A program made the position numbers and the translations under genes. A DNA stretch of 64,000 bases from NCBI GenBank assembly GCA_022041995.1, contig CP074390.1:2542001-2606000 (forward strand). The letters run 5' to 3'. The notes beneath the pieces are model-generated. The model was not told where the DNA came from. It did no database searches and was given only the letters and a program-made list of their open reading frames with translations. Source of the stretch: Cupriavidus necator (GTDB taxonomy: Bacteria > Pseudomonadota > Gammaproteobacteria > Burkholderiales > Burkholderiaceae). This document shows, one piece after another, positions 31,623 through 40,772 of the stretch (positions within the stretch are counted from its first letter, which is position 1; every line of letters begins with the position of its first letter).

Positions 31623-33149
31623 ATGACAAACACCTTCGAACCAGTGCCGGACGGCCCTGGCCATCACGCGCCGTTCAGCGTGGTGGAAGCCACCGTTGCC
31701 GGCGCGCATGCCGCGATGCGCGACGGCAGGCTGACGGCGCGCCAACTGGCCAGCGCATGCCTGGCGCGCATCTCGGCCTATGACCAGAGTGGTCCCGCCC
31801 TGCGCAGCATCCTGCAGCGCAACCCGCAGGCGCTGGAAGAGGCCGGACGCATCGACGCCATGGCTGGGCGCAACCCATCGCAGGCGCTGGCGCCGCTGCA
31901 TGGCATCCCGGTGCTGGTCAAGGACAACATCGAGTGCGGCGGCATGGAAACCACCGCCGGCGCCGCCTGCCTGCGCGGCAACCTGTCCACCGACGATGCC
32001 TTCGTCATCCGCCGGCTGCGCGAGGCGGGTGCCATCGTCCTGGCCAAGACCAACCTGCACGAGCTTGCCTCGGGTGGCGAGACCGTCAGCACCTTTTCCG
32101 GCCAGACCCTCAATCCCTATGACCTGACCCGCACGCCCGGCGGTTCCAGCGGCGGGACCGGCGCCGGCATCGCAGCCAGCTTCGGCGTGCTTGGCATCGG
32201 CACCGACGGGGTCAATTCGATCCGCTCGCCGGCCTCGGCCAACAACCTTGTCGGCCTGCGCCCGACTATGGGGCTGATCAGCCGGGCGGGGCTGGTCCCT
32301 TGCGGGCTGACGCAGGACACCATCGGCCCGATCACCCGCACCGTGGCCGATACGGCGCTGCTGCTCGATGTCATCGCCGGCTATGACCCTGCCGATCCGG
32401 TCACCAGCGAGGGTGCGCCCCACATTCCGGCGAGCTATGCCGCCAGCCTTGACCGCGACGGACTCAGGGGCGCGCGCATCGGCGTGCTGCGCCATTTCTT
32501 CGGCGACCAGGATGTGCACCGTCCCGTCAACGCCGTGATGCAGGAAGCGCTGGCCATCATCGCGGCACATGGCGCCGAGCTGGTCGCGATTGAAGACGTC
32601 ATCAGCCCGGACGAGCTGCTCGCGTCCACGCTTGTGCACCACTACGAGATGGAGCGCGACCTCGACGCCTACCTGGCGGGGCTGCCTCCCGGCGTCCCGG
32701 TGCGATCGATGAAGGACATCATCGCTGCCGGTTCTGTCCATCCAAGCGTGGCGGGAACCCTCGCCACCGCGGCAGCGCTGAGCGAGCGGGAAGGGGAGTA
32801 CCGCGAGCGCCTGCAGCGCCAGCAGGCATTGCGCCAGCGGCTGCAGGAGCTGATGGCGCGGCATCGGCTTGACGCGCTGGCATTTCCGCACCAGCGGCGC
32901 CTGGTGGTGCCGGTCGGCGAGACCCAGGCGGAGCGCAACGGCGTGCTCGCGTCGGCCACTGGTTTTCCGGCCATCGTGATTCCGGCCGGATTTTCGGCGC
33001 CGGACGGCAATGCACCCCAGGGTGTGCCGGTCGGGCTGGAGCTCTTTGGCCTGCCCTTCACGGAACCCGTGCTGATACGCCTGGCGTATGCGGCCGAGCA
33101 GGCCTTGCGCGCCCGCCGGCCACCGCATTCGACGCCCGCGCTGGAATAG
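31623..33149 (+). CDS. Amidase-signature family hydrolase
   Basis: A 508-residue amidase. The catalytic Lys is in HGIPVLVKDNIE near residue 100, the cis-Ser in TPGGSSGGTGAGIAA near 175, and the nucleophile Ser in GTDGVNSIRSPASANN near 200. The usual GG before this Ser is replaced by VN, a variant seen in some amidases. The ATG at 31623 with GAGAGG upstream is preferred to the ATG at 31611. It sits between two MFS genes in the sgaA operon and could release an amine or amino acid from an amide for SgaA. Substrate unknown. Confidence 0.9.
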   Translation: MTNTFEPVPDGPGHHAPFSVVEATVAGAHAAMRDGRLTARQLASACLARISAYDQSGPALRSILQRNPQALEEAGRIDAMAGRNPSQALAPLHGIPVLVKDNIECGGMETTAGAACLRGNLSTDDAFVIRRLREAGAIVLAKTNLHELASGGETVSTFSGQTLNPYDLTRTPGGSSGGTGAGIAASFGVLGIGTDGVNSIRSPASANNLVGLRPTMGLISRAGLVPCGLTQDTIGPITRTVADTALLLDVIAGYDPADPVTSEGAPHIPASYAASLDRDGLRGARIGVLRHFFGDQDVHRPVNAVMQEALAIIAAHGAELVAIEDVISPDELLASTLVHHYEMERDLDAYLAGLPPGVPVRSMKDIIAAGSVHPSVAGTLATAAALSEREGEYRERLQRQQALRQRLQELMARHRLDALAFPHQRRLVVPVGETQAERNGVLASATGFPAIVIPAGFSAPDGNAPQGVPVGLELFGLPFTEPVLIRLAYAAEQALRARRPPHSTPALE

Positions 33150-33258
33150 GCGCGCGCCGGAACGAAGTTTTATCGCTGCTCTACAAAGGCCAGCCGGACA
33201 CGGCGGCGACAAGGTCGCGGACATAGCGCGACGACCTCGAACCGAGGAGGAGACAAAG

Positions 33259-34707
33259 ATGGGCGCAGAAACTGTAGTTCAATCGCCGAATTCCCCACAG
33301 CAGCATGAGCTGGACCGGGCCATGGATGGCATCGGGGTGACGGCCTCGCACAAGAAGATCATCTTCATGATCATGCTCGGCGTGATGTTCGATGTGTTCG
33401 AGCAGAACGCCGTCGGCCTGATCGGCCCGATGCTGCGCGAGCAGTGGGGAATTTCGGTGGCACAGATTGGTTTTCTCAATACGCTGACGTTCAGCGCCGC
33501 CGCGCTGGGACGCATCGGCTCCGGCTATATCGCGGACCGCTACGGCAGGCGCACGATGCTGAGCGCCAACCTGCTGCTGTTCACCCTGGGCGCCATCATC
33601 TGCGCGGTGGCGCCGAACTATGGCGTACTGGCGGCGGGCCGCTTTATCGTCGGTATCGGCCTGGGCGGGGAGATCTCGATCGCCGTGACCATGCTGGCCG
33701 AGCTGTGCTCGACGCGCTTCCGCGGCACCGCGGTGGGCCTGGTCAGCGTGGGCAGCGGCGGATTTGGCAATATGCTGGCGCCGGCCTTCGGCCTGGCGGT
33801 ATTCGCCATGTTCCCGGGACCGGACAGCTGGCGCTGGCTGTTTGCCTGCCTGGTGCTGCCGGCATTTTTTGTCGTGTTCTACCGGCGCTTTATTCCGGAG
33901 ACGCCGCGCTTCCTGCTGTCCAAGGGGCGCGTGGACGAGGCCAACCGGGTGCTGTCGGTGCTCGCATCCGGCCGCCTGGGCAAGCTCGACGTCGAGCCGA
34001 CGCCCTATATCAAGGCCGCGATGCAGGACGAGGCGCCGCGCGCCAAGGTGCGGCTGGGCGACATCTTCAAGGGCAAACTGGGACGGCGCACCATCGCGCT
34101 GGGCATTGCGGTGTCCATGACATATGGCGCGCAGATCTCGGTCCTGACGCTGATGCCCACCATCCTGATGTCGCAGGGCTACACCATCTCCAAGAGCTTT
34201 CTCTTCACCATGGTGATGCAGAGCGGCAGCCTGTTCGGCGCGCTGGCGGCGTCGTACTGCGGCTATCACATTCCGCGCAAGCGGGTGCTGACGATAGGCG
34301 CGGGGCTGGCCTGCGCGGCCGGGTTGTGCTTCGGCTTCCTGACGTATAACGTGGGCCTGGTGCTGCTGTTTGGCGCCGCCTTCACGTTCTGCGTGGTGTT
34401 GCTGAACACGTCGATCTGGATCTTCGCGCCGGAGCAGTATCCCACCCACGTCCGCGCGTTCGGCACCTCGCTGATCCTGGCGCTCGGCACCCTGGCCGGG
34501 GCGCTGACGCCGCTGATCAGCGGGCGCGTGTTCGAGACCTACGGCGTTGGCGGCATGTTCAGCATGCTCGCGGCGATGTACGCAGTGTTTGCGCTGGCCG
34601 TGCAGTTCGCGCCGGAAACCTTCGGCCGCGCCATGGGCGAGACCGCCGCCGACGACGAAGCCGTGCCTGCGGTCAGTGGCGCCGCGGCCAACGCCAGCGG
34701 CTCCTGA
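33259..34707 (+). CDS. MFS transporter (AAHS/sugar-porter type)
   Basis: A 482-residue permease with 12 predicted helices. The loop-2/3 motif GSGYIADRYGRRTML and GRFIVGIGLGGEISIAVTMLAEL in helix 4 are typical of the aromatic-acid/proton and metabolite symporter group. PETPRFLLSKGR follows helix 6. GAGGAG lies shortly before the ATG at 33259. It is an intact second transporter in the sgaA operon and may compensate for the frameshifted one. The likely substrate is an organic acid or amide degraded by the neighbouring enzymes. Confidence 0.88.
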   Translation: MGAETVVQSPNSPQQHELDRAMDGIGVTASHKKIIFMIMLGVMFDVFEQNAVGLIGPMLREQWGISVAQIGFLNTLTFSAAALGRIGSGYIADRYGRRTMLSANLLLFTLGAIICAVAPNYGVLAAGRFIVGIGLGGEISIAVTMLAELCSTRFRGTAVGLVSVGSGGFGNMLAPAFGLAVFAMFPGPDSWRWLFACLVLPAFFVVFYRRFIPETPRFLLSKGRVDEANRVLSVLASGRLGKLDVEPTPYIKAAMQDEAPRAKVRLGDIFKGKLGRRTIALGIAVSMTYGAQISVLTLMPTILMSQGYTISKSFLFTMVMQSGSLFGALAASYCGYHIPRKRVLTIGAGLACAAGLCFGFLTYNVGLVLLFGAAFTFCVVLLNTSIWIFAPEQYPTHVRAFGTSLILALGTLAGALTPLISGRVFETYGVGGMFSMLAAMYAVFALAVQFAPETFGRAMGETAADDEAVPAVSGAAANASGS

Positions 34708-34713
34708 GACCGG

Positions 34714-34755
34714 CCCGCTCCCGGCGGCGTGCTGCGCGCGCTTGCCGGGAGCGGG
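34714..34755 (+). terminator. Strong hairpin between the MFS and FAH genes
   Basis: CCCGCTCCCGGC pairs perfectly with GCCGGGAGCGGG (12 bp, 18-base loop). No T-run follows, so it may only reduce expression of the downstream hydratase or protect the upstream mRNA. Confidence 0.5.
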
Positions 34756-34799
34756 ATACCGGGCAATGTTCATCCCTCCTTCAAGGACATACCCAAGGC

Positions 34800-35564
34800 A
34801 TGACATCTTCCAATATCGATCGGGTCGCGCAGGCCCTGCTCAGCGCGCGTAGCGAACAGGGTTGCGCCGATGCAGGGCAATTTGCCACCTTGCTTGAGAA
34901 TGCGGAGCAGGCTTACGCCGTCCAGTCGGCCGTGGCCCGCACGCTTGGCTGGCAAGCGACAGGGGCCGGCTACTGGAAATCCGGCGGGGCCTCGCGCGAG
35001 GCGGTGCTGACGCATGCCCAACTGCCGCCGGCCGGGGTCTGGACCAGCCCCGCGCATGCCGGCGGCTGGCCTTTCACATGGCGCGGCATCGAGGCGGAGA
35101 TTGCGTTGCGGCTGGGGCAGGATGTTGACGCCGCGCAGGCTGCCGCCCTCGACTACGCCGGCGCGGCGGGGCTGATCGATGCGATGGCGGTGTCGATCGA
35201 AGTCGTCGATTCGCGCTGGCGGCAGTATCTCGCCGCGCCTGCGCTGCTGAAGCTGGCCGACCTGCAGTCCCACGGCGCGCTGGTGCTTGGCGATTGGCGT
35301 GACTATGCGGCGCGGGACTGGGCGGCACAGCATTGCCGGGTGCAGATCGGCACGCAAACGACCGAGCGCCGCGGCACCCACGCGCTGGGCGATCCGGCCT
35401 ATGGACTGGTCGCCTGGCTGCGCCACGCCACGCGCGACGGGCGACGCATAGAGGCCGGCACGGTCGTCACCACCGGCACCTGGGTCGGCATCCTGGATGC
35501 ATCGGCAGACGACCTGGTGACTGCGGAGTTCGATGGCATCGGCCAGGCCTCGGTCCAGCTCTGA
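34800..35564 (+). CDS. FAH-superfamily protein (2-keto-4-pentenoate hydratase type)
   Basis: A 254-residue protein of the hydratase/decarboxylase branch of the fumarylacetoacetate hydrolase fold. WRGIEAEIALRLGQDV near residue 96 carries metal-ligand glutamates, MAVSIEVVDSRW near 128 further ligand residues, and VTTGTWVGILDASADD near 222 the C-terminal signature (usually TTG...G). Enzymes of this branch hydrate 2-oxo-pent-4-enoates or decarboxylate oxo acids. It is the last gene of the sgaA operon and presumably processes the oxo-acid product. The substrate is not certain. Confidence 0.82.
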   Translation: MTSSNIDRVAQALLSARSEQGCADAGQFATLLENAEQAYAVQSAVARTLGWQATGAGYWKSGGASREAVLTHAQLPPAGVWTSPAHAGGWPFTWRGIEAEIALRLGQDVDAAQAAALDYAGAAGLIDAMAVSIEVVDSRWRQYLAAPALLKLADLQSHGALVLGDWRDYAARDWAAQHCRVQIGTQTTERRGTHALGDPAYGLVAWLRHATRDGRRIEAGTVVTTGTWVGILDASADDLVTAEFDGIGQASVQL

Positions 35565-35582
35565 GGTCAACTGACCTGAGCG

Positions 35583-35615
35583 CAGGGCGTCAGCTGCGCA
35601 AGCCGACGCCCTGCA
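35583..35615. terminator. Hairpin between the FAH and cio operons
   Basis: GCAGGGCGTC (35583-35592) pairs perfectly with GACGCCCTGC (35606-35615). It lies between convergent genes and overlaps the last codons of the DUF2474 gene, and could serve both directions. Confidence 0.5.
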
Positions 35616-35739
35616 TGATGATCCGCAGCACCCACGCGGCCACGCCCAGTGCCGCCACGCTGGCGGCCCAGATCAGCACCAGCCAGCCGACGCGGCGCAG
35701 CCAGGTGCCGGGGCCCGAGCGCTGTGTATCCATATCCAT
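35590..35739 (-). CDS. DUF2474 small membrane subunit (CioX/CydX-like)
   Basis: A 49-residue protein with one membrane helix (WLRRVGWLVLIWAASVAALGVAAWVLR). Its ATG overlaps the cioB stop as TGATG, so it is translationally coupled. DUF2474 proteins follow cioAB in many proteobacteria and occupy the position of the small CydX subunit of bd oxidase. It is predicted to stabilise the CioAB complex in the inner membrane. Confidence 0.8.
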   Translation of the reverse strand: MDMDTQRSGPGTWLRRVGWLVLIWAASVAALGVAAWVLRIIMQGVGLRS

Positions 35740-36746
35740 CAGTGGTAGCCCTCGCCGTGGCGCACCTTGCCGCGGAACACGTAGTACGCCCACACCGTGT
35801 ACATCAGGATGAAGGGGATGATGAACAGCGCCCCCACCAGCGCAAAGCCCTGGCTTTGCGGCGGTGCGGCGGCGTCCCAGATCGAGATCCCGGGCGGGAT
35901 GATATTGGGCCAGACGCTGATCGCCAGCCCGCTGTAGCCCAGGAACACCAGCCCCAGCGCGTACATGAACGGCGAGATATCGGGCTCGTGCCGCAGCGCG
36001 CGCATCAGCATGAACATGCACAGCGCCACCAGGATCGGCACCGGCGAGAACCAGAACAGGTTGGGCAGGCTGAACCAGCGCTCGGCAATCTCCGGGTGCG
36101 TCAGCGGCGTCCACAGGCTGATCACGGCGATCACCGCCAGCAGCAGCCACGCCAGCGTGCCGGTCAGCTTGATCATGCGCTGTTGCAAGTCGCCCTCGGT
36201 CTTCATGATCAGCCAGGTGCTGCCCAGCACCGTGTAGGCCACCATCAGCCCCACGCCGCAGAACAGCGGGAAAGGCGTGAGCCAGTCCAGCGGGCCGCCG
36301 GCAAAGCGGTGGCCCTCCAGCTTGATGCCGTCGATATAGGCGCCCAGCGCCACGCCCTGGAAGAAACTGGCCGTGGCCGAGCCCAGGATGAAGGCGGCGT
36401 CCCACACCGGGCGCTCGCGGTCGTTGGCCTTGAAGCGGAACTCGAACGCCACGCCGCGGAAGATCAGGCCCAGCAACATCATCATCAGCGGCAGGTAGAG
36501 CGCGCTCAGCACCACCGAATACGCCAGCGGGAATGCCGCCAGCAGCCCGGCGCCGCCCAGCACCAGCCAGGTCTCGTTGCCGTCCCAGACCGGTGCGACC
36601 GTGTTCATCATCACGTCGCGGTCATGCCGGCCGGGCACGAACGGGTAAAGCATGCCGATGCCCAGGTCGAAGCCGTCCATCACCACGTACATCATCACGC
36701 CGAAGAAGATGATGACGATCCAGAGAAGCGAGAGGTCGATGCCCAT
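35739..36746 (-). CDS. cioB: Cytochrome bd-type ubiquinol oxidase subunit II (cyanide-insensitive)
   Basis: A 335-residue CydB/CioB subunit with about eight membrane helices. It begins MGIDLSLLWIVIIFFGVMM, with VMDGFDLGIGMLYPF in helix 1-2 and VWDGNETWLVLGGAGLLAAFPLAYS near residue 54, which are family signatures. It pairs with CioA to reduce O2 to water with quinol as donor without proton pumping. The start at 36746 excludes a 16-residue non-homologous extension. It starts 4 bp after the cioA stop. Confidence 0.95.
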   Translation of the reverse strand: MGIDLSLLWIVIIFFGVMMYVVMDGFDLGIGMLYPFVPGRHDRDVMMNTVAPVWDGNETWLVLGGAGLLAAFPLAYSVVLSALYLPLMMMLLGLIFRGVAFEFRFKANDRERPVWDAAFILGSATASFFQGVALGAYIDGIKLEGHRFAGGPLDWLTPFPLFCGVGLMVAYTVLGSTWLIMKTEGDLQQRMIKLTGTLAWLLLAVIAVISLWTPLTHPEIAERWFSLPNLFWFSPVPILVALCMFMLMRALRHEPDISPFMYALGLVFLGYSGLAISVWPNIIPPGISIWDAAAPPQSQGFALVGALFIIPFILMYTVWAYYVFRGKVRHGEGYH

Positions 36747-36750
36747 GGTG

Positions 36751-38184
36751 TCAGCTCCGGGTGCGTGCAGCGGTGGCGGGGGCGAGCGCTTCATCGTCAT
36801 CCACCGCTGACAATGGCCGTGCCGGCGTATGCTCGCGTCCGGGGCCGCCTTGCGGCTTGGGCTCTTCCAGCGCCGGGCCCTTGCGCACCAGCCGCATCAT
36901 GTAGGCGATGCCCACGCCGAACACGAAGAAATACGCCACCACGAAGATCGCCAGCGTCACCGCCAGCTCAGGCACGCCGTGCGGCGACACCGCGTCGGCG
37001 GTGCGCTGCAGCCCGTAGACTACCCACGGCTGGCGCCCGACCTCGGTGGTGAACCAGCCGGCCAGGATGGCGATCAGGCCGGCGGGCCCCATCCACAGCG
37101 CCATATGCAGGAAGCCGCGCGAGCGGTACATGCGCTCGCCCCTGCGCAGCAGCAGGCTCCACAGGCCCAGCAGGATCATCAGCAGCCCCAGCCCCACCAT
37201 CACGCGGAACGACCAGAACAGGATGGTGGAATTGGGCCGGTCCTGCGGCGCGAACTCCTTCAGGCCCTTGATCTGCCCGTCCCAGGTATGGGTCAGGATC
37301 AGGCTGCCAAGGCGCGGCACCTCGACCGCGAAGCGTGTCTCTTCGCGCGCCATGTCGGGCCAGCCGAACAGCAGCAGCGGCAGGCCTTCATGGCCCTTGT
37401 TCTCCCAGTGGCCTTCCAGTGCGGCGATCTTGGCGGGCTGGTGCTTGAGCGTGTTCAGGCCGTGCATGTCGCCGATCACGGCCTGGATGGGCGCGACGAT
37501 CAGCAGCATCCACATCGCCATCGACAGCATCTTGCGGATGGCGGGGTTGTCGCGCCCGCGCAGCAGGTGCCAGGCGGCGGACGCGCCGACGAACAGCGCC
37601 GTGGCCAGGAACGCCGCCACGCTCATATGCACCAGGCGGTAGGGGAACGACGGGTTGAAGATGACTTCGAACCAGTTGGTCGGCACCACGCGGCCGTTGA
37701 TGATCTCGAACCCCGCCGGCGTCTGCATCCAGCTGTTGGAGGCCAGGATCCACGTGGCCGAGATCAGCGTGCCGAGTGCCACCATCACCGTGGCAAAGAA
37801 ATGCAGCCCCGGACCGACGCGGTTCCAGCCGAACAGCATCACGCCGAGAAAGCCTGCCTCCAGGAAGAAGGCGGTCAGCACCTCATAGGTCAGCAGCGGC
37901 CCGGTGATGCTGCCCGCGAATTCCGAGAAGAAGCTCCAGTTGGTGCCGAACTGGTAGGCCATCACCAGCCCGGACACCACCCCCATGCCAAAGTTGACGG
38001 CAAAGATCTTGGACCAGAAGTGGTAGAGGTCGCGGTAATGCGTGCGCTGCGTGCGCAGCCAGCAGCCTTCCAGCACCGCCAGGTAGGCAGCCAGGCCGAT
38101 GGTGATCGCCGGAAAAATGATGTGGAAGGAAATCGTGAAGGCAAACTGGGTGCGGGCGAGGTCGAGCGCGGTCAAACCAAACAT
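36751..38184 (-). CDS. cioA: Cytochrome bd-type ubiquinol oxidase subunit I (cyanide-insensitive)
   Basis: A 477-residue CydA/CioA subunit. His21 in RTQFAFTISFHIIFPAITIG matches the high-spin haem ligand. GFEIINGRVVPTNWFEVIFNPSFPYRLVHM near residue 165 and MLLIVAPIQAVIGDMHG near 230 hold other haem-site residues. The quinol-binding loop around GLKEFAPQDRP is short, as in CIO-type rather than E. coli-type oxidases. GGAG precedes the ATG at 38184; the longer frame is non-homologous. It confers respiration at low O2 or in cyanide. It heads cioA-cioB-DUF2474. Confidence 0.95.
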   Translation of the reverse strand: MFGLTALDLARTQFAFTISFHIIFPAITIGLAAYLAVLEGCWLRTQRTHYRDLYHFWSKIFAVNFGMGVVSGLVMAYQFGTNWSFFSEFAGSITGPLLTYEVLTAFFLEAGFLGVMLFGWNRVGPGLHFFATVMVALGTLISATWILASNSWMQTPAGFEIINGRVVPTNWFEVIFNPSFPYRLVHMSVAAFLATALFVGASAAWHLLRGRDNPAIRKMLSMAMWMLLIVAPIQAVIGDMHGLNTLKHQPAKIAALEGHWENKGHEGLPLLLFGWPDMAREETRFAVEVPRLGSLILTHTWDGQIKGLKEFAPQDRPNSTILFWSFRVMVGLGLLMILLGLWSLLLRRGERMYRSRGFLHMALWMGPAGLIAILAGWFTTEVGRQPWVVYGLQRTADAVSPHGVPELAVTLAIFVVAYFFVFGVGIAYMMRLVRKGPALEEPKPQGGPGREHTPARPLSAVDDDEALAPATAARTRS

Positions 38185-38605
38185 TGTGTTCTCCGTGGCG
38201 CTGGCCTGGCGCACGCCTTGGACGAGCGCGGCACTGCCGTCTGGCAGGCCGGGCCGGTCGGCAGGTGCGCCAGGGCGCGGGCCGTAGGCGCGTGCGGTAA
38301 AGCGTAGTGTACGCCGCGCGCGCAGCAAAGGGCAGCGTGCTGCCGGTGGCGTGTGGGTGACATATCGCCGCACCCGTGCCGCCGGCGCCGCTTCATGTGG
38401 CACCGTACCCTTGTCCGATGGCGACCATGTTAACGGCGCCACGATGAACGGAACAGCATCACATCATTGCAAAAATACCGTATCAGTTTTGCGCGGCGCA
38501 ACAGAGGGAGCCACTGACAAATCGGACCAGGAAGTGCATAGTTATGCGCTTCCCATAAGCCTTTGAACATCGCGTCCGCCACCGCCTGACGCGGCCCCGC
38601 CAGCC
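38185..38605. promoter_or_regulatory. cioA / TauE divergent intergenic region with a 24-bp dyad
   Basis: This 421-bp gap holds no supported gene. GGAAGTGCATA-GT-TATGCGCTTCC (38530-38553) is an inverted repeat with one mismatch, 52 bp before the TauE/SafE start. A looser GCAAAA...TTTTGC pair lies around 38469-38492. No perfect FNR/ANR box (TTGAT-N4-ATCAA) was found for cioA. The regulator binding the dyad is unknown. Confidence 0.4.
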
Positions 38606-39349
38606 ATGGATTCCACCTTGCTGATCGTGATTGCCGGCGCCGCCGTAGCCGGCTTTGTCCAGGGGCTGTCGGGCTTTGCCTTCGGCATGGTGGCGATGTC
38701 GTTCTGGGCCTGGGCGATCGAGCCGCGGCTGGCCGCGGCCATGACCGTGTTCGGCGCGCTCACCGGCCAGCTGCTGGCGGCAGCGTCGGTGCGCCGCGGG
38801 CTGTCGTGGCGGCGCCTGTGGCCGTTCGTGGCCGGCGGCGTGGTTGGCATTCCGCTGGGCGTGGCGATCCTGCCGGTGCTCGACGCGCAGTGGTTCAAGG
38901 CTGTGCTCGGCGCCTTCCTGACGCTGTGGTGCCCGGTGATGCTGATGGCGCGCCGGCTGCCGCATATCGGCGTGGGCGGGCGCGTGGCCGATGGCATGGC
39001 CGGCGCTGCCGGCGGCGTGATGGGCGGCATCGGCGGCTTTACCGGCGTGATCCCCACGCTGTGGTGCACGCTGCGCGGCTTTGACAAGGACGAGCAGCGC
39101 GCCGTGATCCAGAACTTCAACCTCGCCACCCTGGCCATGACGATGGCCGCCTATGTGGGCGAGGGCATCGTCACGCGTGAGATGCTGCCGATGTTCCTGG
39201 TGGTGGCGCCCGCGATGCTGGTGCCCACGCTGCTGGGCACGCGGCTCTACCTCGGCATCAGCGAGGCCACGTTCCGCAAGATCGTGCTGATCCTGCTGAC
39301 GGCATCAGGCGTGGCGCTGCTGGTGTCGTCGCTGCCGGAACTGCTGTAG
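38606..39349 (+). CDS. TauE/SafE-family sulfite/anion exporter-like permease
   Basis: A 247-residue inner-membrane protein with about eight helices. The two internal repeats (AGFVQGLSGFAFGMVAMSFW near residue 15 and GGVMGGIGGFTGVIPTLWC near 140) are typical of TauE/SafE (DUF81). Members export sulfite, sulfoacetate or similar anions or have unknown substrates. It is a stand-alone gene, so the substrate cannot be inferred. The inverted repeat at 38530-38553 may control it. Confidence 0.87.
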   Translation: MDSTLLIVIAGAAVAGFVQGLSGFAFGMVAMSFWAWAIEPRLAAAMTVFGALTGQLLAAASVRRGLSWRRLWPFVAGGVVGIPLGVAILPVLDAQWFKAVLGAFLTLWCPVMLMARRLPHIGVGGRVADGMAGAAGGVMGGIGGFTGVIPTLWCTLRGFDKDEQRAVIQNFNLATLAMTMAAYVGEGIVTREMLPMFLVVAPAMLVPTLLGTRLYLGISEATFRKIVLILLTASGVALLVSSLPELL

Positions 39350-39373
39350 CCTGCTGCCGGGAGTCAGCGGGTC

Positions 39374-40468
39374 TCAGGCGATGTGGTGCACCCACCCGAA
39401 CGTGTCCGCCACCTTGCCGCGCTGGATGCCGGTCAGCAGGGTGCGCAGGCGCCGCGTAACGTCGCCTTCGCCGCCGTTGCCGATGGTGAACTCGCCACCG
39501 GCATGGCGCACCTGGCCGATCGCGGTGACTACTGCAGCCGTGCCGCAGGCAAAGGTTTCCCTGACGCGGCCGCTGGCGGCATCGGCACGCCAGGCCTCGA
39601 ACGCGTAGGGGGCCTCGGTCACCGTCATGCCCTCATGCCGCGCCAGCTGGATGATCGAGGCGCGCGTGATGCCCGGCAGGATGGTGCCGGCCAGCGGCGG
39701 CGTCAGCAGCGAGCCGTCGTCCATCACGAAGAACACGTTCATCCCGCCCAGTTCCTCGATCCAGCGATGCTCCGCGGCGTCGAGGAATACGACCTGGTCG
39801 CAGCCATTTGCCGACGCCTCGGTTTGGGCGATCAGGCTGGCGGCATAGTTGCCGCCGCACTTGGCTGCGCCCGTGCCGCCAGAGGCGGCGCGCGTGTACT
39901 GGTCAGACACCCAGACCGTCACCGCCGACTTTCCGCCCTTGAAGTACGCGCCAACCGGGCATGCGATCACGCAGAAAATATACTCAGCCGCCGCACGCAC
40001 GCCCAGGAAGCTTTCCGCGGCGAACATGAACGGGCGCAGGTACAGGCTGCCGTCACCGCCAGGGACCCAGTCCCGGTCGATGTCAACCAGGGCCTCGACG
40101 GCCTGCAGGAACACGTCTTCCGGAAGGTCGGCCATCGACATGCGGGCGGCCGAGGCGCGGAAACGCTTGGCATTTTCCCCGGGGCGGAACAGCGAGATCT
40201 TTCCGTCGGCGCCGCGGTAGGCCTTCATGCCTTCGAAGATCTCCTGGGCGTAGTGGAGCACGGCGCAGGCCGGGTCGAGCTGGAACGGACGGCGCGCTTC
40301 CACCTTGGCGTCATGCCAGCCGCGGCCTTCGGTCCAGCGGATCGTCACCATGTGGTCCGTGAAGACGCGTCCGAAGACGGGATCAACCAGACTGGCAGCG
40401 ATCTGATCGGCCGGCGTGGGGTTGGGGTGACGCTCCACGGTGAACTTCAGTTGGTTGTCAGTGCTCAT
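39374..40468 (-). CDS. ilvE: Branched-chain amino acid aminotransferase
   Basis: A 364-residue fold-type IV PLP aminotransferase of the BCAT group II type (longer than E. coli IlvE). YAQEIFEGMKAYRGADG near residue 75 and the YLRPFMFAAESFLGV segment near 145 match. The Schiff-base lysine is in GTGAAKCGGNYAASL near residue 205, followed by EELGGMNVFFV. It interconverts Leu, Ile and Val with their 2-oxo acids. It is monocistronic here; the valine catabolic operon lies 15 kb away. Confidence 0.95.
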   Translation of the reverse strand: MSTDNQLKFTVERHPNPTPADQIAASLVDPVFGRVFTDHMVTIRWTEGRGWHDAKVEARRPFQLDPACAVLHYAQEIFEGMKAYRGADGKISLFRPGENAKRFRASAARMSMADLPEDVFLQAVEALVDIDRDWVPGGDGSLYLRPFMFAAESFLGVRAAAEYIFCVIACPVGAYFKGGKSAVTVWVSDQYTRAASGGTGAAKCGGNYAASLIAQTEASANGCDQVVFLDAAEHRWIEELGGMNVFFVMDDGSLLTPPLAGTILPGITRASIIQLARHEGMTVTEAPYAFEAWRADAASGRVRETFACGTAAVVTAIGQVRHAGGEFTIGNGGEGDVTRRLRTLLTGIQRGKVADTFGWVHHIA

Positions 40469-40772
40469 GTTTCAGTGTCATAGGATGGCTTTAGCACCGA
40501 CGATGCTCTCGGCCTGGATACAGCTTGCTGTGGAGGGTTTTCCGCCAGCACAGGCCGTGGATTATACCTCGGTGCACGACGCAAACCACCGTGGTTGTCT
40601 TTTGCTTGGCTCCTGGAATCCGGGACTCCAAGGACTGCCATATGCCGGAGATCAGCTGACCAGCAGCGTCGCCCCAAGCCGCGCAGGCCCAGACCGGCGA
40701 CTCCACGGTTGAAGTTAGTCATGCTTCACCTCTCAGCCTGCCCGGCGCGACGAATGCGGTGATCCCGAGGAC
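40469..40772. other. Intergenic stretch upstream of ilvE
   Basis: No well-supported gene is seen in these 304 bp. The minus strand offers an 85-codon frame starting at 40722 (MTNFNRGVAGLGLRG...) behind a good GAGAGGTG site, but its codon use and composition look random after about 25 residues and it runs into ilvE. It may be leader DNA for ilvE or a decayed gene. No clear attenuator or T-box-like structure was recognised. Confidence 0.4.

Noticed and set aside
40465..40722. 85-codon minus-strand frame behind a good ribosome-binding site
   Set aside because: It overlaps the start of ilvE, lacks any recognisable pattern after about 25 residues and is compositionally odd.
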